From Lunularia cruciata (Eukaryota > Streptophyta > Marchantiopsida > Lunulariales > Lunulariaceae): a DNA stretch of 64,000 nucleotides. This document shows positions 42,773-53,384 of this stretch, in pieces (within the stretch, counting starts at the first letter, position 1; every line of letters begins with the position of its first letter). The stretch is from assembly GCA_948567375.1 (NCBI GenBank), contig OX419755.1, positions 38,569,001 through 38,633,000 on the forward strand, read 5' to 3'. The translations under genes were made by a program, and so were the position numbers. A model generated the notes under the pieces. That model saw nothing but the letters and a program-made list of their open reading frames with translations, did no database searches and was not told the origin of the DNA.

Positions 42773-44575
42773 AGAAATATAAGGAATGTTGAACAAGTTT
42801 TGAGAGATCAAGATGACCATGGAGCCATTGCAAAGTCAAGTGCATATGTTTGAGAATGATCAAGCAATGCAAGAAGGAGAATCATCCCAAACCCCAATAC
42901 AAATGGCCAAAGTGCCTAGAGAGTCACTCATGCCAATGACACCAACCCTATCAACAATGAAGCCACATTGTTACTATAGATGAAGAAGACATGCAACATC
43001 AAGCCTTACAAGGGACAACATTCCATGGGAGTAGTGGAAAAATAGATTTCAAGAATGAATTGATACTTTTTATTATTCACAACTAAGATTATCCATCATT
43101 TTGTATGTGTGTTTGCATGTGGATACTTGACCAATAAAGCACGCACATAGTATGATGCTTGGGAACAATCAATGTTGGTAGAAGGAAGAGAGATCATTGG
43201 GATGGCAATGCAAGAAGGACTACTAAAGAATTTTCATTCCATAGATTCCGTGCAAATGGCCCAAACCTAACTATGGGGGTTGAAGCAAAAGAATAATGTA
43301 TAAGAGTATGTGGAGGCATTTCTTGATCTGCAGGTTGTGATAATTGATATGAGTCTAGTAGAAGCTCTAGATAATTTCAAACAAAGGTTAAAAGAGCAAA
43401 TTTTCCAAGAAGTAATGGTGCAAAACCCTCACACTATTTTTGAAGCTATTGCCTATGCTCATAGAATAGCATGGGCGCTTGGAAGAGGTGAAGACGTAGT
43501 CCTAACTCAACATTAGTAGGCTAAAACACCACATTTTGGTGGACCAATTCCTATTGAATTGGGCAACATTTGGTTCCAAGATTGAGAAGCGCGACTTGTC
43601 CAAGGAGTATGGAAATGTTCTTTTTACTTTTGCGGATAATAGAACATTTTAAAATGTTTTTAATTGTTATTAATTGTTTTACAAAATGTTCTTTTTGTTC
43701 TTTTCTTGGTGCACGCGGTCTATCACTTGTGTAGACACATTATCCTAGCAGACAAGGAAGTTTAGGGTTTTTAGGGTTTGCATGGCTTTATCTAACTAGG
43801 GTGCTTGCTCCACAAAATGATTATTCTTTGTTTTGTCAATTATGAGTGTCATTGGCAAAGATCAAAAGCAAAGGGCTGATTGAGAGCATTTTGGTCAGGA
43901 GTTTGTAGATAGTGTCTTCAAATCTATGCATATTAAATGCTTGCATTGCAACTTAAATGTTTCATCTACATCAAATAATTGGAAGATATATCCTTCATAT
44001 TGCTTGAAGAAGCCTAGTACAATTGGATATCTTGATAATCTTGTATTGACTACACTATCATATGAACCAATTTCAATTGTCATCTAACCAAGCCAGTGTA
44101 ATTGTATATCATTTGTTTTTCCCTAATGAATTGTGATGTTCTCCATACAATAAAAAGGAACATTTAATCAAGAATTGTGGTATTTTAAAATGCATTTTAA
44201 AATGAGAAACAAATAAATGTTTCAATACTAAGGAGAACGGGGATGGGTTGAAGAAAGGAAAGATGAAGTCCCACAAGGAGAAGGGATTGGAGCATAACAA
44301 TGTCATTGCTACAATTGTGACCGAGTTGGGCACATAGCCATCAATTGTTGTGCTCATCTTCCTAGGGTCCCTTGGCCTACATACAAGCAATCTTGAACAA
44401 CATATAGAGACAAATTGAAGAGGAAGATGCAAAAATTGCATCAAAAAATAAAGATCACCAATAAATGTAACTTGTGGCCTTATTGGCTCAACGGAGAAGA
44501 GAAAAAGCAAAGGAAGGAAGAGGACAAGTGTGCAAAGGTTGAGGAGAAAAATCACAATTGATTATCATGAATGGA
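42773..44575 (+). pseudogene. gag: gag of B' (split by a 0.6 kb insertion)
   Basis: Collinear with B gag: KMTMEPLQSQVH-like coiled coil, TCNIKPYKG, then VEAFLDLQVVIIDM and NFKQRLKEQIFQE (43310-43513). After the 43608-44229 insertion the nucleocapsid knuckle CYNCDRVGHIAINC is at 44307-44348. Stops throughout. Confidence 0.75.
43608..44229 (+). mobile_element. AT-rich 622-bp insertion, candidate non-autonomous DNA transposon
   Basis: B and B' gag align on both sides of this stretch (CAAGGAG before, AAGGAGAACGGGGATGGG after), so the insert boundaries are clear. AAGGAG is present on both sides (43602-43607 and 44230-44235), as a short target duplication would leave. The ends are weakly inverted (TATGGAAATGTT versus GTATTGAAACATT), and CATTTTAAAATG occurs near both ends. 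It has no coding capacity: three frames are closed, and one antisense frame of 148 codons ending at 44109 runs out of it and is not convincing. Superfamily not assignable. Confidence 0.5.
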
Positions 44576-46480
44576 GTCTTAGAAGGCAATCATGTGAGAG
44601 TATTGATAGAACCTAAAGCAAAAGAGAATTTCTTATCTTGCTCTATTACATAGAGAAAAAAAAAGATAAAATAATTTTTGTCTTGCTTTTGTTCTAGAGA
44701 AAGATTAAAATGAAGAAGTAGAGTTATCTAATGGTCAAACAACAAGGATTGAATCATCACCTAAAAAGGTAGCACTCTCTATAAGAGAATATCAAGAAGA
44801 GATTTGGTAGTGAGTGATATGGTTAGCTTGTTATAAAGCAATCTTAGGGATACCATGGATGGAGCACTATAACCCTATGGTTGATTGGAGAAAGAAGGTA
44901 GTGAGAAATTACCAATGGAATATCATTGGGTTAAAGAAAGATCACATAGGCAAGAATTGCCTCTCTATGTTATAGGGACATCAAATATTTGTAAGATAGA
45001 TAGATGTCTCATGGGCCAAATAAAGAAGTCTAGAGTGCACAACTCAATGGACAAATTCTTGAGAAATTGAAAGATGTGGTCAACAAGTTCCAAGATGTCT
45101 TCCCAAATGACCTGCTCTTAGGATTACCACCAAAATAGAGAGTAGATCATAATATTGAGATACTTCCTAGGAAGACACCTCCTTGTAAGACCCCATATCA
45201 ACTATCACCTCATGAGTTGGAGGAATATAAGGCTCAAATCAAGGATATGTTATAGAAAGGGTTTATCCAATGTAGCATATCACCATATGGTGATATGCTA
45301 CATATCATGCTATGCATATTTCTTGTTTGTGAAGAAAAAGGATGGTACAATGTGCATATTCATTGACTACCAAAACCTAAATCAACAAATAATGAAGAAA
45401 AAATATCCCTTACTCCACATGGATGATCCATTCAATCAACTCAATAGGGCAAAACACTTCACCAAACTTGATTTACGGAGTAGTTACAACCAAATCAAGA
45501 TTATAGAAGAAGACGTACACAAAACAACCTTTCAAACAAGGTATGGTCACTTCGAGTATTGGGTGATGTTATTTGGCCTCACCAATACACCAACCACTCT
45601 CATGAGTTTGATGAATGATATATTTTGTCCGTACTTGGATAAATCTATTATCATTTTCCTATATGACATCTTAGTCTACAATAGAATGATGATGGAACAC
45701 AAGCAACATCTACAAGAAGTCCTCTAGATTCTACAATAAAATCAATTGTATGCTAAAATTCAAAGTGGAAGTTTGGTAATTTTGAAGTAGACTACTTGGG
45801 ACATAGAGTAAGTGCAAAAGGAATCCAAGTGTTAAAAGATAAAAAAAGAGGTCATTCAAAAATAGAGTGCTCTAGAGGATCATACTCAACTCAAGAGTTT
45901 TTGGATTGATGGTGTTATATCATCAATTTATCAAGGACTTCTCAAAGGTCGCACAACCTCTAATATGCACTACTTGGCAAGGGAAAGAAGTAGATGTGAG
46001 GAATCGTACAAGACTTAGCCTTTTAGGGATTGAAATATGCATTACTACATGCACCAATCTTAAAATGTTATGACCCAAAACATGCAATCAAGTTGGGTAT
46101 AGATGAATCAAATATAGCAATAGGAGCAGTCCTACAACAAGAGTGGCATGACAGATGGCACCTAGTTGCATATTTCTCTTGAAAGCTATTACCAATAGAA
46201 GGTAACTATCACACCACCAAACAAGAAGAGTTGGTCATTATCCTTGCAACCAAAAATTGGAAGCACTATCTTGGCAAGAAGGTAATTGTAGTGGAGATAT
46301 ACTACAAACCTCTAGTCTACCTCAAGACACAAAAAGATCTATCTCACCAACAAATCCGGTGGGTAGAGTGGAGACCATGGTTCAACATGATAATCACATA
46401 GGTGGAAGGTAAGAAGCAACTTGTAGATGCATTTACCCATATGCATATGGCAAACAATCTGGTGGTAGAGGTCAAGATGA
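44576..46480 (+). pseudogene. pol: Protease, RT and RNase H of B'
   Basis: Protease AILGIPWMEHYNP with stops. RT (45155-45727 open): [32 protein letters not shown], and IIIFLYDILVYN, where the FLDD pair is FLYD, so inactive. A perfect 32-bp palindrome has been added at 45271-45302. RNase H: KLGIDESNIAIGAVLQQ (Asp kept), EELVIILATKNWKHYL. Confidence 0.8.
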
Positions 46481-46559
46481 ACCTAGAATTATGGCCAAGG
46501 ATTCTTGTTGTTACAAAAATTGACCCATAGATTTTAAGAGCTTGTTCTTCCAAACATCA

Positions 46560-47927
46560 CCAATACCCAAGAACTCACCTTTTGTGATAGCAAATTATGG
46601 ATCTTGGAGGCCACAAACATAAGAATCACCATCTTAGTAGAATGTCAAGATTCTACCATTTTAGGTCATGTTGGAGCAAACAAGACCTTAGATGCAATCA
46701 AACGCCATTATCATTGGCCCAAGATAAGCAATGATGTGATGGAATACATTCAAAAGTGCCAACCTATTAGCAAAATAATGCTTCTAATCAAGCTCCCATA
46801 TGACTCCTTCCACCCCTCCTTACTCCTACACAACATTAGGAACAAGTAAGCATGGATCTGGTTTGTGAATTGCCCAAGACCACCTCATGGTTTGATTCCA
46901 TTGAAGTCTTTGTTGATCAACTCAACAAAATGATTCATGTGCATCCTACCACCAAGGACATGACTACTCCACAATTAGCTCAATTGTACTTAGATGCAGT
47001 CTTTTCTCACCATAGCATGTCTTGAGTGCTCATCATTGATAGAGGCACTTGATTCACAAGTTTGTTTTGGAGAACACTCTTTATCATCTTCAAAACCAAA
47101 TTGGCCATGTCTACGGCTTATTATCTACAAATGAATGGAAAAATAGAGTGGGCTAATTGCACTATTGACAACATGCTGTAAATATTCACCTTGGATGAGC
47201 AAGAAACTTGGGACATCTTACTTCCACTAATGGAATTTTCTTACAACAATTTAGTGAATGTATCCACACAAGTCACACCATTTTTCCTCATGTATGGAGA
47301 GCATCCTTTCACAGCTTTGAGCTTGATGAAGACCCACTTGGTAGCTACCAAGGTTGATGTTATCAACACTTTTGTTTCTTGAATCCAACAAGGTGTGAAG
47401 AACGCCAAGCACATGTTGTAGATTGCACAAAATTGACAAAAATAGTATGCACATGCACATTTCCGGCACATAGAGTTTAATGTTGGAGATCAAGTCTGGT
47501 TTTCCACAACCAACCTCATGTTAATTGGCCTCATAAGCTCAAACCTTGTTTTATTGAGCGTTTTCCCATCCTTTGGTGAATTGGCACAATGGCCTATCAC
47601 CTTGAGCTACCACCATACATGAAGATGCATCCTGTGTTCCATATTTCCTTACTATATTTCCAAATATGCACCACAACCACCACACTTTCCTTTCATACAA
47701 GAAATTTGACTTGTACAACAGTTATTGATGGCATGGAGGAATATGAATTTTAACTCATTCTTCAAATATGCATCCATGGTACCCATCATCCAAGTGTGGA
47801 ATATCTTGTACTTTGGAAAGAGTATCCATTATATGAGGCAACATGAAAGCCAATAACCAACTTGATCTATACACATGTGTTAGTGCAATCTTTTGACTAA
47901 TAGCTTTGCAACAAGGATGTTGCATCT
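46560..47927 (+). pseudogene. pol: Integrase and chromodomain remnant of B'
   Basis: Zinc-domain GHVGANKTLDAIKRHYHWPK (46660), then the core in pieces: QVSMDLVCELPKTT, VLIIDRGT, WANCTIDNML (Glu changed to Asp). The frame LVEFAYNN-like with YGEHPFTALS is open at 47191-47379. Chromodomain pieces: DGMEEYEF and VEYLVLWKEYPLYEAT at about 47725-47850. Decayed but collinear with B. Confidence 0.8.
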
Positions 47928-47943
47928 TAAAAGGGGAGACGTT

Positions 47944-48317
47944 TGTAAAACCATTAGCTAGATATATTATCTAGAGGTGAAATTTGGCTTGGTAACATCT
48001 AGAAAGATGTTATGTATGATGGATGAAGTAGATCAGATAGAGGTATCACCAAAAGAATACTTCCAATAATAGAGTAGGAGTAAGAAATAACCTCAAAACT
48101 TCATAGCCAATTTTGGAAGCCTAAACGGAGGAATTAGGCTATGAAAAGGCAAACCTCTTCAAGTGAAGAGGTTTGCCTTTCTCTCCTACTATTTGCCTCA
48201 TTGAGAGCTTTCCAAAGGTACCTCAGCCATGCAATTCTAAGCTCCTTACATGAAGATTCCTTTTGGTTTCTTCTCTAGTGTTTCTCTTGAAGGTTCTTCT
48301 ATCCTTGGAACATTACC
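47944..48317 (+). repeat. 3' LTR of B', internally deleted (374 bp)
   Basis: TGTAAAACCATT...GGAACATTACC. Collinear with the 598-bp 5' LTR except for about 220 bases missing from the part that would hold the TATA-like box. Confidence 0.8.
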
Positions 48318-49004
48318 ATCTTCCTCCTTGATTGGCAACTGATAATATCCTTCTCAGAGATCCAAAAGACCTTTGCATACCCCATCACATCAAAGATCTC
48401 CTCCAATTTAGGTATAGCATGCCAATCAGCCCTAATTTGTCAATTGATAGGATGGTTATCCCCACACATTTTCTTATCTATGTAAAGGTCATGCATATCC
48501 TTCTTGGTTGGCATCACCATAGTTGAAGCATACTTTCTATGTGAAATTTTCACCAAACTAGTCTCAAAACGATCTCTACTCTATCTTTGAATCAAGTCTC
48601 TCTTTATATTGTTATATTTATAGAGAAGTCAAAAAATTGGTATATCACACTTGATTTGAACTCAATTTGAATATTATGTCCTTTCATAGCACCCAAATCT
48701 TTCATATTGAAGGCAAAAAAACTTGTGAAGCTCCTCAAGAACTTCCTCAATCTTTCCCCTCTTATAAGCTTGGGTCCAATGTTTGGCTCCCAAGTATCCT
48801 CTATAACTAGTGTAGAAGTGGAAGGCGCACCAAATGGCTGCTACACCAAGGCACTGGGAGCAATAATGTCATGCTTCCAACCACTAGAGTCTCAAATATC
48901 AAAGCAAAAAACTCTCTCTACTTTGGCTACAAGCTCCACATGTCCTCTCCTTACATCTCAAGTAGACCAAAGATGTAACCCAAGTAGACCGTGCACACCT
49001 AGAT
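48318..49004 (-). pseudogene. pol: Family C RT start and upstream spacer (reverse copy 1)
   Basis: Matches 60541-61230 on the same strand: QLPIxEED region, the IDYHLxNQ block and the EDTWEPNIGPKLxxxE pre-RT helix near 48770-48810. Ends at about 49004, where a foreign gag-like sequence begins. Confidence 0.65.
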
Positions 49005-49593
49005 GTACCGTTGTCATGGGGATTGTAAGGTCTTGAGATTGCACCATGCACTTGGCTGCTTGTGCTTATGCTGGCTTGTTCATCATAAGCTCGGCACTCG
49101 TTCTATTTCCAGCTGTGTGACAATAGCTGGAAATAGAACGAGTGTTCCATTTGCCCATGTGTCTCTCCAGCAGCACCTTCATGCCTCCTCTGTTCCAGTT
49201 CAGCAGTATTGGCTCTCTAGTGTCAAAGAAGGCAACCTTCTTCATTCCGGGCTCTCCCACGAATTTCACCAGCTGCTTATGCAACGCTTCTAACAGCTCC
49301 TGGCAATCTCTCTTGGCATGACTCTTACTGTCACACCACATGCACCCATAGAGTTGCCTCCTCTCTCTACCTATTCTTGCAGTGCTACTCCCACTTTGCA
49401 GTTGGTTGACCTTGGCGGTCAAAATTTTCAGTCCCTCCATTAGTCGTGATATCTCATCAACGGCTCCCTCTTTGACCACCTTGTTCACTTGCTGTTCCAC
49501 CTTCCCCCTGCTGGATCCAACAAGACTACTCCAAACTGGTGCCATGGCTATAGCTTCCTCATCTAGTTCACTTTGCCTCCTCTTACGGCTTTG
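49004..49593 (-). pseudogene. gag-like fragment with zinc knuckle, family not assigned
   Basis: A minus-strand frame open for about 175 codons. It holds a helix with heptad-like pattern (ISRLMEGLKILTAKVNQLQS), then CMWCDSKSHAKRDC, a CCHC knuckle of correct spacing. It continues ELLEALHKQLVKFVGEPGMK and AFFDTREPILLNWNRGGMKV. This looks like the nucleocapsid region of a retroelement gag that belongs to none of families A to D; E lacks its gag here and is a possible source. Truncated at the N-terminus by the A LTR at 49592, and the C-terminus has an added hairpin (49096-49143). Confidence 0.55.
49096..49143. repeat. Perfect inverted repeat, 19-bp arms with a 10-base loop
   Basis: ACTCGTTCTATTTCCAGCT and its exact complement AGCTGGAAATAGAACGAGT are separated by GTGTGACAAT. 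It lies inside the gag-like frame, whose sense becomes its own reverse complement here. Confidence 0.9.
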
Positions 49594-50285
49594 TAATACC
49601 CATTTGTGCATGTGTGTGGTATTGTGATATTTAGCTTGCTATTACAAGTACTTAAGAGATATTATTTATATAGAGATAAAGAATGGTTCTATATTAGTCA
49701 TGGTTAGCTAAAGTTAGTCATAGCTAAGATAGAGGGGACCTTACTTTAGAGGAAGTAGAAAAGATGAGCACCACTATTTTGGATTTTAGTGTGTTGACTT
49801 GGTATTATTCCTAGGTGTTTGGCTTTGAGGAAAGAGTTGAGAACTCTTGGGCCCCGCAAGCCTTTTTGTTTTGGATTCCTTTTTAGTCCAAGGATAGCCC
49901 AATGTGAAGGAATCCTTGACTTAGTGGTTGGGTCAAGATAAGACTACATGCTTAGGGGAATCTGCCCATGTGAATGGATATTCCTTTCTACTTTTTGACT
50001 TTATTTGACTTTTAGTCTAGTAACTTGAGTTACTACAGTAATTAGTAACTTTGGTACGTAACTATTTCACAATTATATAAACAAGGAGTGAGGAGGTACT
50101 CATCATCCTTTCATTTGCAACTATCTCTCTCTCATTGAGTTCTCTATTGAGCAATGACTTGAGTCTTGGAGTGTCAGCCTTGGAAGAGTATGATGGAGTT
50201 GGGGTTCCTTGCCTTCTTAGTCCATGGTGCGCTACCATAATAGCCATCAGAGGTTCATCCTGAGTGAGAGACAAGCTGGCTCATA
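49592..50285 (+). repeat. Isolated family A LTR (694 bp), flanks do not match
   Basis: TGTAATACCC...GCTGGCTCATA. Left flank GGCTT (gag-like fragment) and right flank GTTCT (B leader) are from different elements and share no target duplication. It is either a recombinant between two insertions or the remnant of a full element whose neighbour was deleted. Confidence 0.8.
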
Positions 50286-51435
50286 GTTCTCACTACATAA
50301 TGGATTTCTACTTGAGTGTTGAAAGGGAGAGGATTTAGGACATTCACATCCATATTATCATAATAGAATGTAGATTGTCAAATCCCACTCTATGTCGTAT
50401 ATCACCACAAGTAGAATCACTGGGTTTGGTGAGTTCATCATCCTATCCATGAATTCTATGCCAAGATGATAAACTAGTGATACCCTCATTTGCTCACGCT
50501 TGATGTACATAACCTTGATGTGGAATGGAAAGCTAGGTGCGGGAAATTGTCCAACCGGTGCATCCATCCAGTCTGCTCTCTAAAGTCCTTCCTAAGTCTA
50601 ACAATTACTATATGTTCTCCACCTCAAATTACTTTTAGTAGTTCGTGTTCTTCCAAGAGGGGTGATCCACTCTTTTGGACTAAGACACTTGCTCTGATAC
50701 CATTGTAATATTCCGAGGACAAGAGAAGAGAGAAAACACAGATTACACACTCAACATTCGGTGCCCCAAAGGAGCACCTTCTCTTTATTATATAGACAAA
50801 GAGGATCTCCTCCAAGGAAGCTCCACCATAGGATTAGGCACACAGATAGGTGACATGTCATCAAGCTCCACCCTTGGATTACTTACTTGGATGGGTGACA
50901 TGTTGGTCTAAGTCCTATCTGGTTGGTCAAACAAGCTTTGACTTGAGGGAATCTTTTAGGGAATCTTCCTGTAGGAGTCTCAAAATCATATGAGTAAGGT
51001 ACCGTTGGAAAGCTCTTGATGAGACAAACCAAGGGGGAGGGAAGGCCAGCCCTTCCTTTGGTGGGGGGGATTTGCATATCTTTTAGGCCTAATTCATCCG
51101 TTTAGGCCTCCAAAATTGCCTCCAAAGATTTCAGGCATATTTCGGTTCCTACTCTATTAGTAGAAGTTCTCTTTTGGTGATACCTATTTCTGATCTATTT
51201 ATTCCATCATGTGTAACATCCTTCCAGATGTTACCAAACCAATTCTCACCTTTAAATCATATTAGCTATTGGTTCTAAGGTTCTGAAGTCTATTTTGGTT
51301 TTTGCTCTATTAGTAGAAGTACTCTTTTGGTGATACTTCTATCTGATCTAATTTGACCATCATGCATAATATTATTCTAGATGTTACCAAACCAAATTTC
51401 ACATCTAGATCATATGGCTAGCTTGTGGTATTACA
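50286..51435 (-). mobile_element. Family B 5' fragment: LTR, primer site and leader
   Basis: Minus strand: 5' LTR 51435-50704 (732 bp), primer binding site TGGTATCAGAGC at 50691-50702, and leader to 50286, which corresponds to 36350 in the complete B. Gag and everything downstream are missing. The right flank CTAGG is in family C gag. Confidence 0.85.
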
Positions 51436-52824
51436 CTAGGCCCTTCACTTGCTCCATAATATCAAGGATGGCCACTTTGCTCTCAAAAGCTTACATGATG
51501 TGGTGCACTTTGGGAAAAGTAACAGCTATAGATGAGGTCTTCATACCAAATCCAGATGTCATTACTCTATCCTCCACCATATTTAATTCAATGCACTTAG
51601 CCAAACCAAAAACCACTACCAAAGTTGGTGAGGAAGCCTACAACAATGTTGCATCATGTATTTTATGTTGTAGCTCTCTATCTAATATCTCATGCCAAAA
51701 CTAGACTACATAGGTCTCAATAAGCCTATGAGTAAAATTGACCAGCCATCTCATGCAAGTGTATGCCTCACATAGACTTTCTCTCTAACCTCACATTGGA
51801 ACTCTTGCAAGCTCTTTAATTTATCAATTTGCAGGCTCTGGTAGTTCTACCTCAAGAACTGGAAGAACTCCACTATGGAGTTAAACCCCAATACTGCACC
51901 ACCTCCTACAATATTACCTCCACTCATAGTGGCACCATCTCTAACTAGTGCACCTCCATTAGATACACCAATGCTACTAGAGCTAGATCTCATGTTAGAA
52001 CTTATTTACCCTTAGAAATTGAGCTTGAAGTGATGGAAATGTAGTTTGGTGACCAATACTGTCTCCATAGCTCAATCTCCTCCATGTGAACTCTCCTAAA
52101 CTCATGGTCATCATCCATCAACAAACTCTCCAAGTGTTGGAACCACTCCTTCCATGCCATGAAGGTTGTGAACAAAGTCAGGTTTTGTATTAATCACAAA
52201 TCCCACCAACTATCAAACTCTTGGATGAAGCCATCCAACTCAATGGTACCCATTAAACCAAAGTAGCACCTAGGGCCCTTGGAGGTCCCATAAATCTCAT
52301 CCATGTCCCACAACAATGGTGTGGAGACACCATGTGCACTCTAAATTGAATCAACTTCTATGTCAACCTCCAAATTGGAATCAATCTCCTCTCTTGCTAA
52401 GACTTGAGATATGGACTAATACCAAGCACCACTCCATGTAAACCCATTATTTATTACAACAAAATCTCCTCTACAATCCATGGAGAGTCTATCATGATGA
52501 TATACTCCAAACCCCAACCGTAATCACCAAGTGCTACCACTAACCAAACACCACACATTTTAACTCTAACTATGACAACTACATTAGAGGAAAGTGTAAC
52601 TTGTAATTTGTTATCACAACATGCATTCTCATGGTTTATAGGCCATCACTTGCTACCTCACCAAAGAGAAACATAAGTAGTTTGATCGGTCATCACTCCA
52701 ACCTCACTACCAAGAGCAGATTAGAGCACCTATGCTTTAAATATCAAGGCACCTCATACAAACATGGTGCATAAACAAGATTTAGAGAATAGAGAGGTAC
52801 AACAATCCAAGAAGCACACAAGAT
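51436..52824 (-). pseudogene. gag: gag of reverse family C copy 1
   Basis: Minus-strand pieces: GTIELDGFIQEFDSWWD (about 52250), FMAWKEWFQHLESLLMDDDH with EFRRVHMEEIELWRQYWSPN (52150-52035), and HKIHDATLL ... GLAKCIELNMVEDRVMTSGFG (51650-51530). Organisation resembles a capsid-type gag with its conserved helices, but there is no knuckle in this piece. Assignment to family C rests on position and orientation; it is not shown by alignment to another C gag, because copy 2 ends at the window edge. About 52300-52824 has no readable frame. Confidence 0.45.
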
Positions 52825-53369
52825 TGTAATTCCATAAGCACATAACATTAGAACTCTCAAAAAACTCTGATGCTCTAAAGGAGCACCTTGTCTTTATTAT
52901 ATATCAAAGAAGATCCACTCAAAGGAAGCTACACTTGTAGATCAAATACATAGATTGATGATATATCAACAAGGTACACCTTTACATTAGATGTATGGAT
53001 TGGTGACATGTTGATCTTTGTCTTGTTTGGTTGACCAAAGGGAATATTTGGAGAATCTTCTTATAAGAAGCTCAAATTAGCATAAAAGGATTATTGTTGG
53101 AAAGATCTTGATGAGATAAACAAGGAAGGAGAAAAGTAATACCCTTTTTCCTTTAGAGGGAGTAAAATTTCATTTTTGGAGCTTAATTATTTTGTTTAGG
53201 CCTCCAAAATAGGCTCTATTTAGGTGGGTTTTTTAGCTCTTACCGTACTAGTAGAAGTGATTTTCTAGAGTCTCGTCTATATGATCTACTTAGATCATCA
53301 TGTTAACATCTCTAAAGATATTACCAAGCCCACTTTCAAATGTAGCTGATTTGCTAGCTAATGGTAATA
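52825..53369 (-). repeat. 3' LTR of B'' (about 545 bp)
   Basis: Plus-strand TGTAATTCC... to GGTAATAAA. It contains the CTTTATTATATA stretch and the family pattern of direct motifs (GGTGACATGT, CTCTAATAG) in decayed form. The right edge is by comparison with B, followed by the purine tract (minus AAATGGGAAGAGG). Confidence 0.7.
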
Positions 53370-53384
53370 AAAACCTCTTCCCAT

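Larger units (their letters stand above)
41540..48317 (+). mobile_element. Diverged chromovirus B' (6.8 kb)
   Basis: 5' LTR, tRNA-Met type primer site, gag, pol with chromodomain remnant, purine tract (AAAAGGGGAGAC) and shortened 3' LTR. Target duplication GTCTT (41535-41539) against ATCTT (48318-48322). The sequence is clearly related to B but much older, with dozens of stops. Gag carries a further insertion. Confidence 0.88.
21463..52824 (-). mobile_element. Reverse family C copy 1, split into pieces by later insertions
   Basis: Inferred as one element from the order of its fragments on the minus strand: gag (51436-52824), RT start (48318-49004 and 41470-41539), integrase (22264-22888), PHD-like module (21940-22263), polypurine tract, 3' LTR (21463-21776). 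Between the 41470 and 22888 fragments about 1.5 kb (RT end, RNase H, integrase start) is missing by comparison with the forward C copy. That loss fits the A1/A3 deletion junction at 38709. Insertions: A1, A3, B', A LTR and B 5' fragment. Confidence 0.5.

Noticed and set aside
44109-44555. 148-codon minus ORF near the AT-rich insertion
   Set aside because: Crosses the insertion boundary into antisense B' gag, and its composition is low-complexity Leu/Phe/Ser.
51381-51704. Plus-strand 107-codon ORF
   Set aside because: Starts in the B LTR and runs antisense to a minus-strand gag; no motif on the plus strand.
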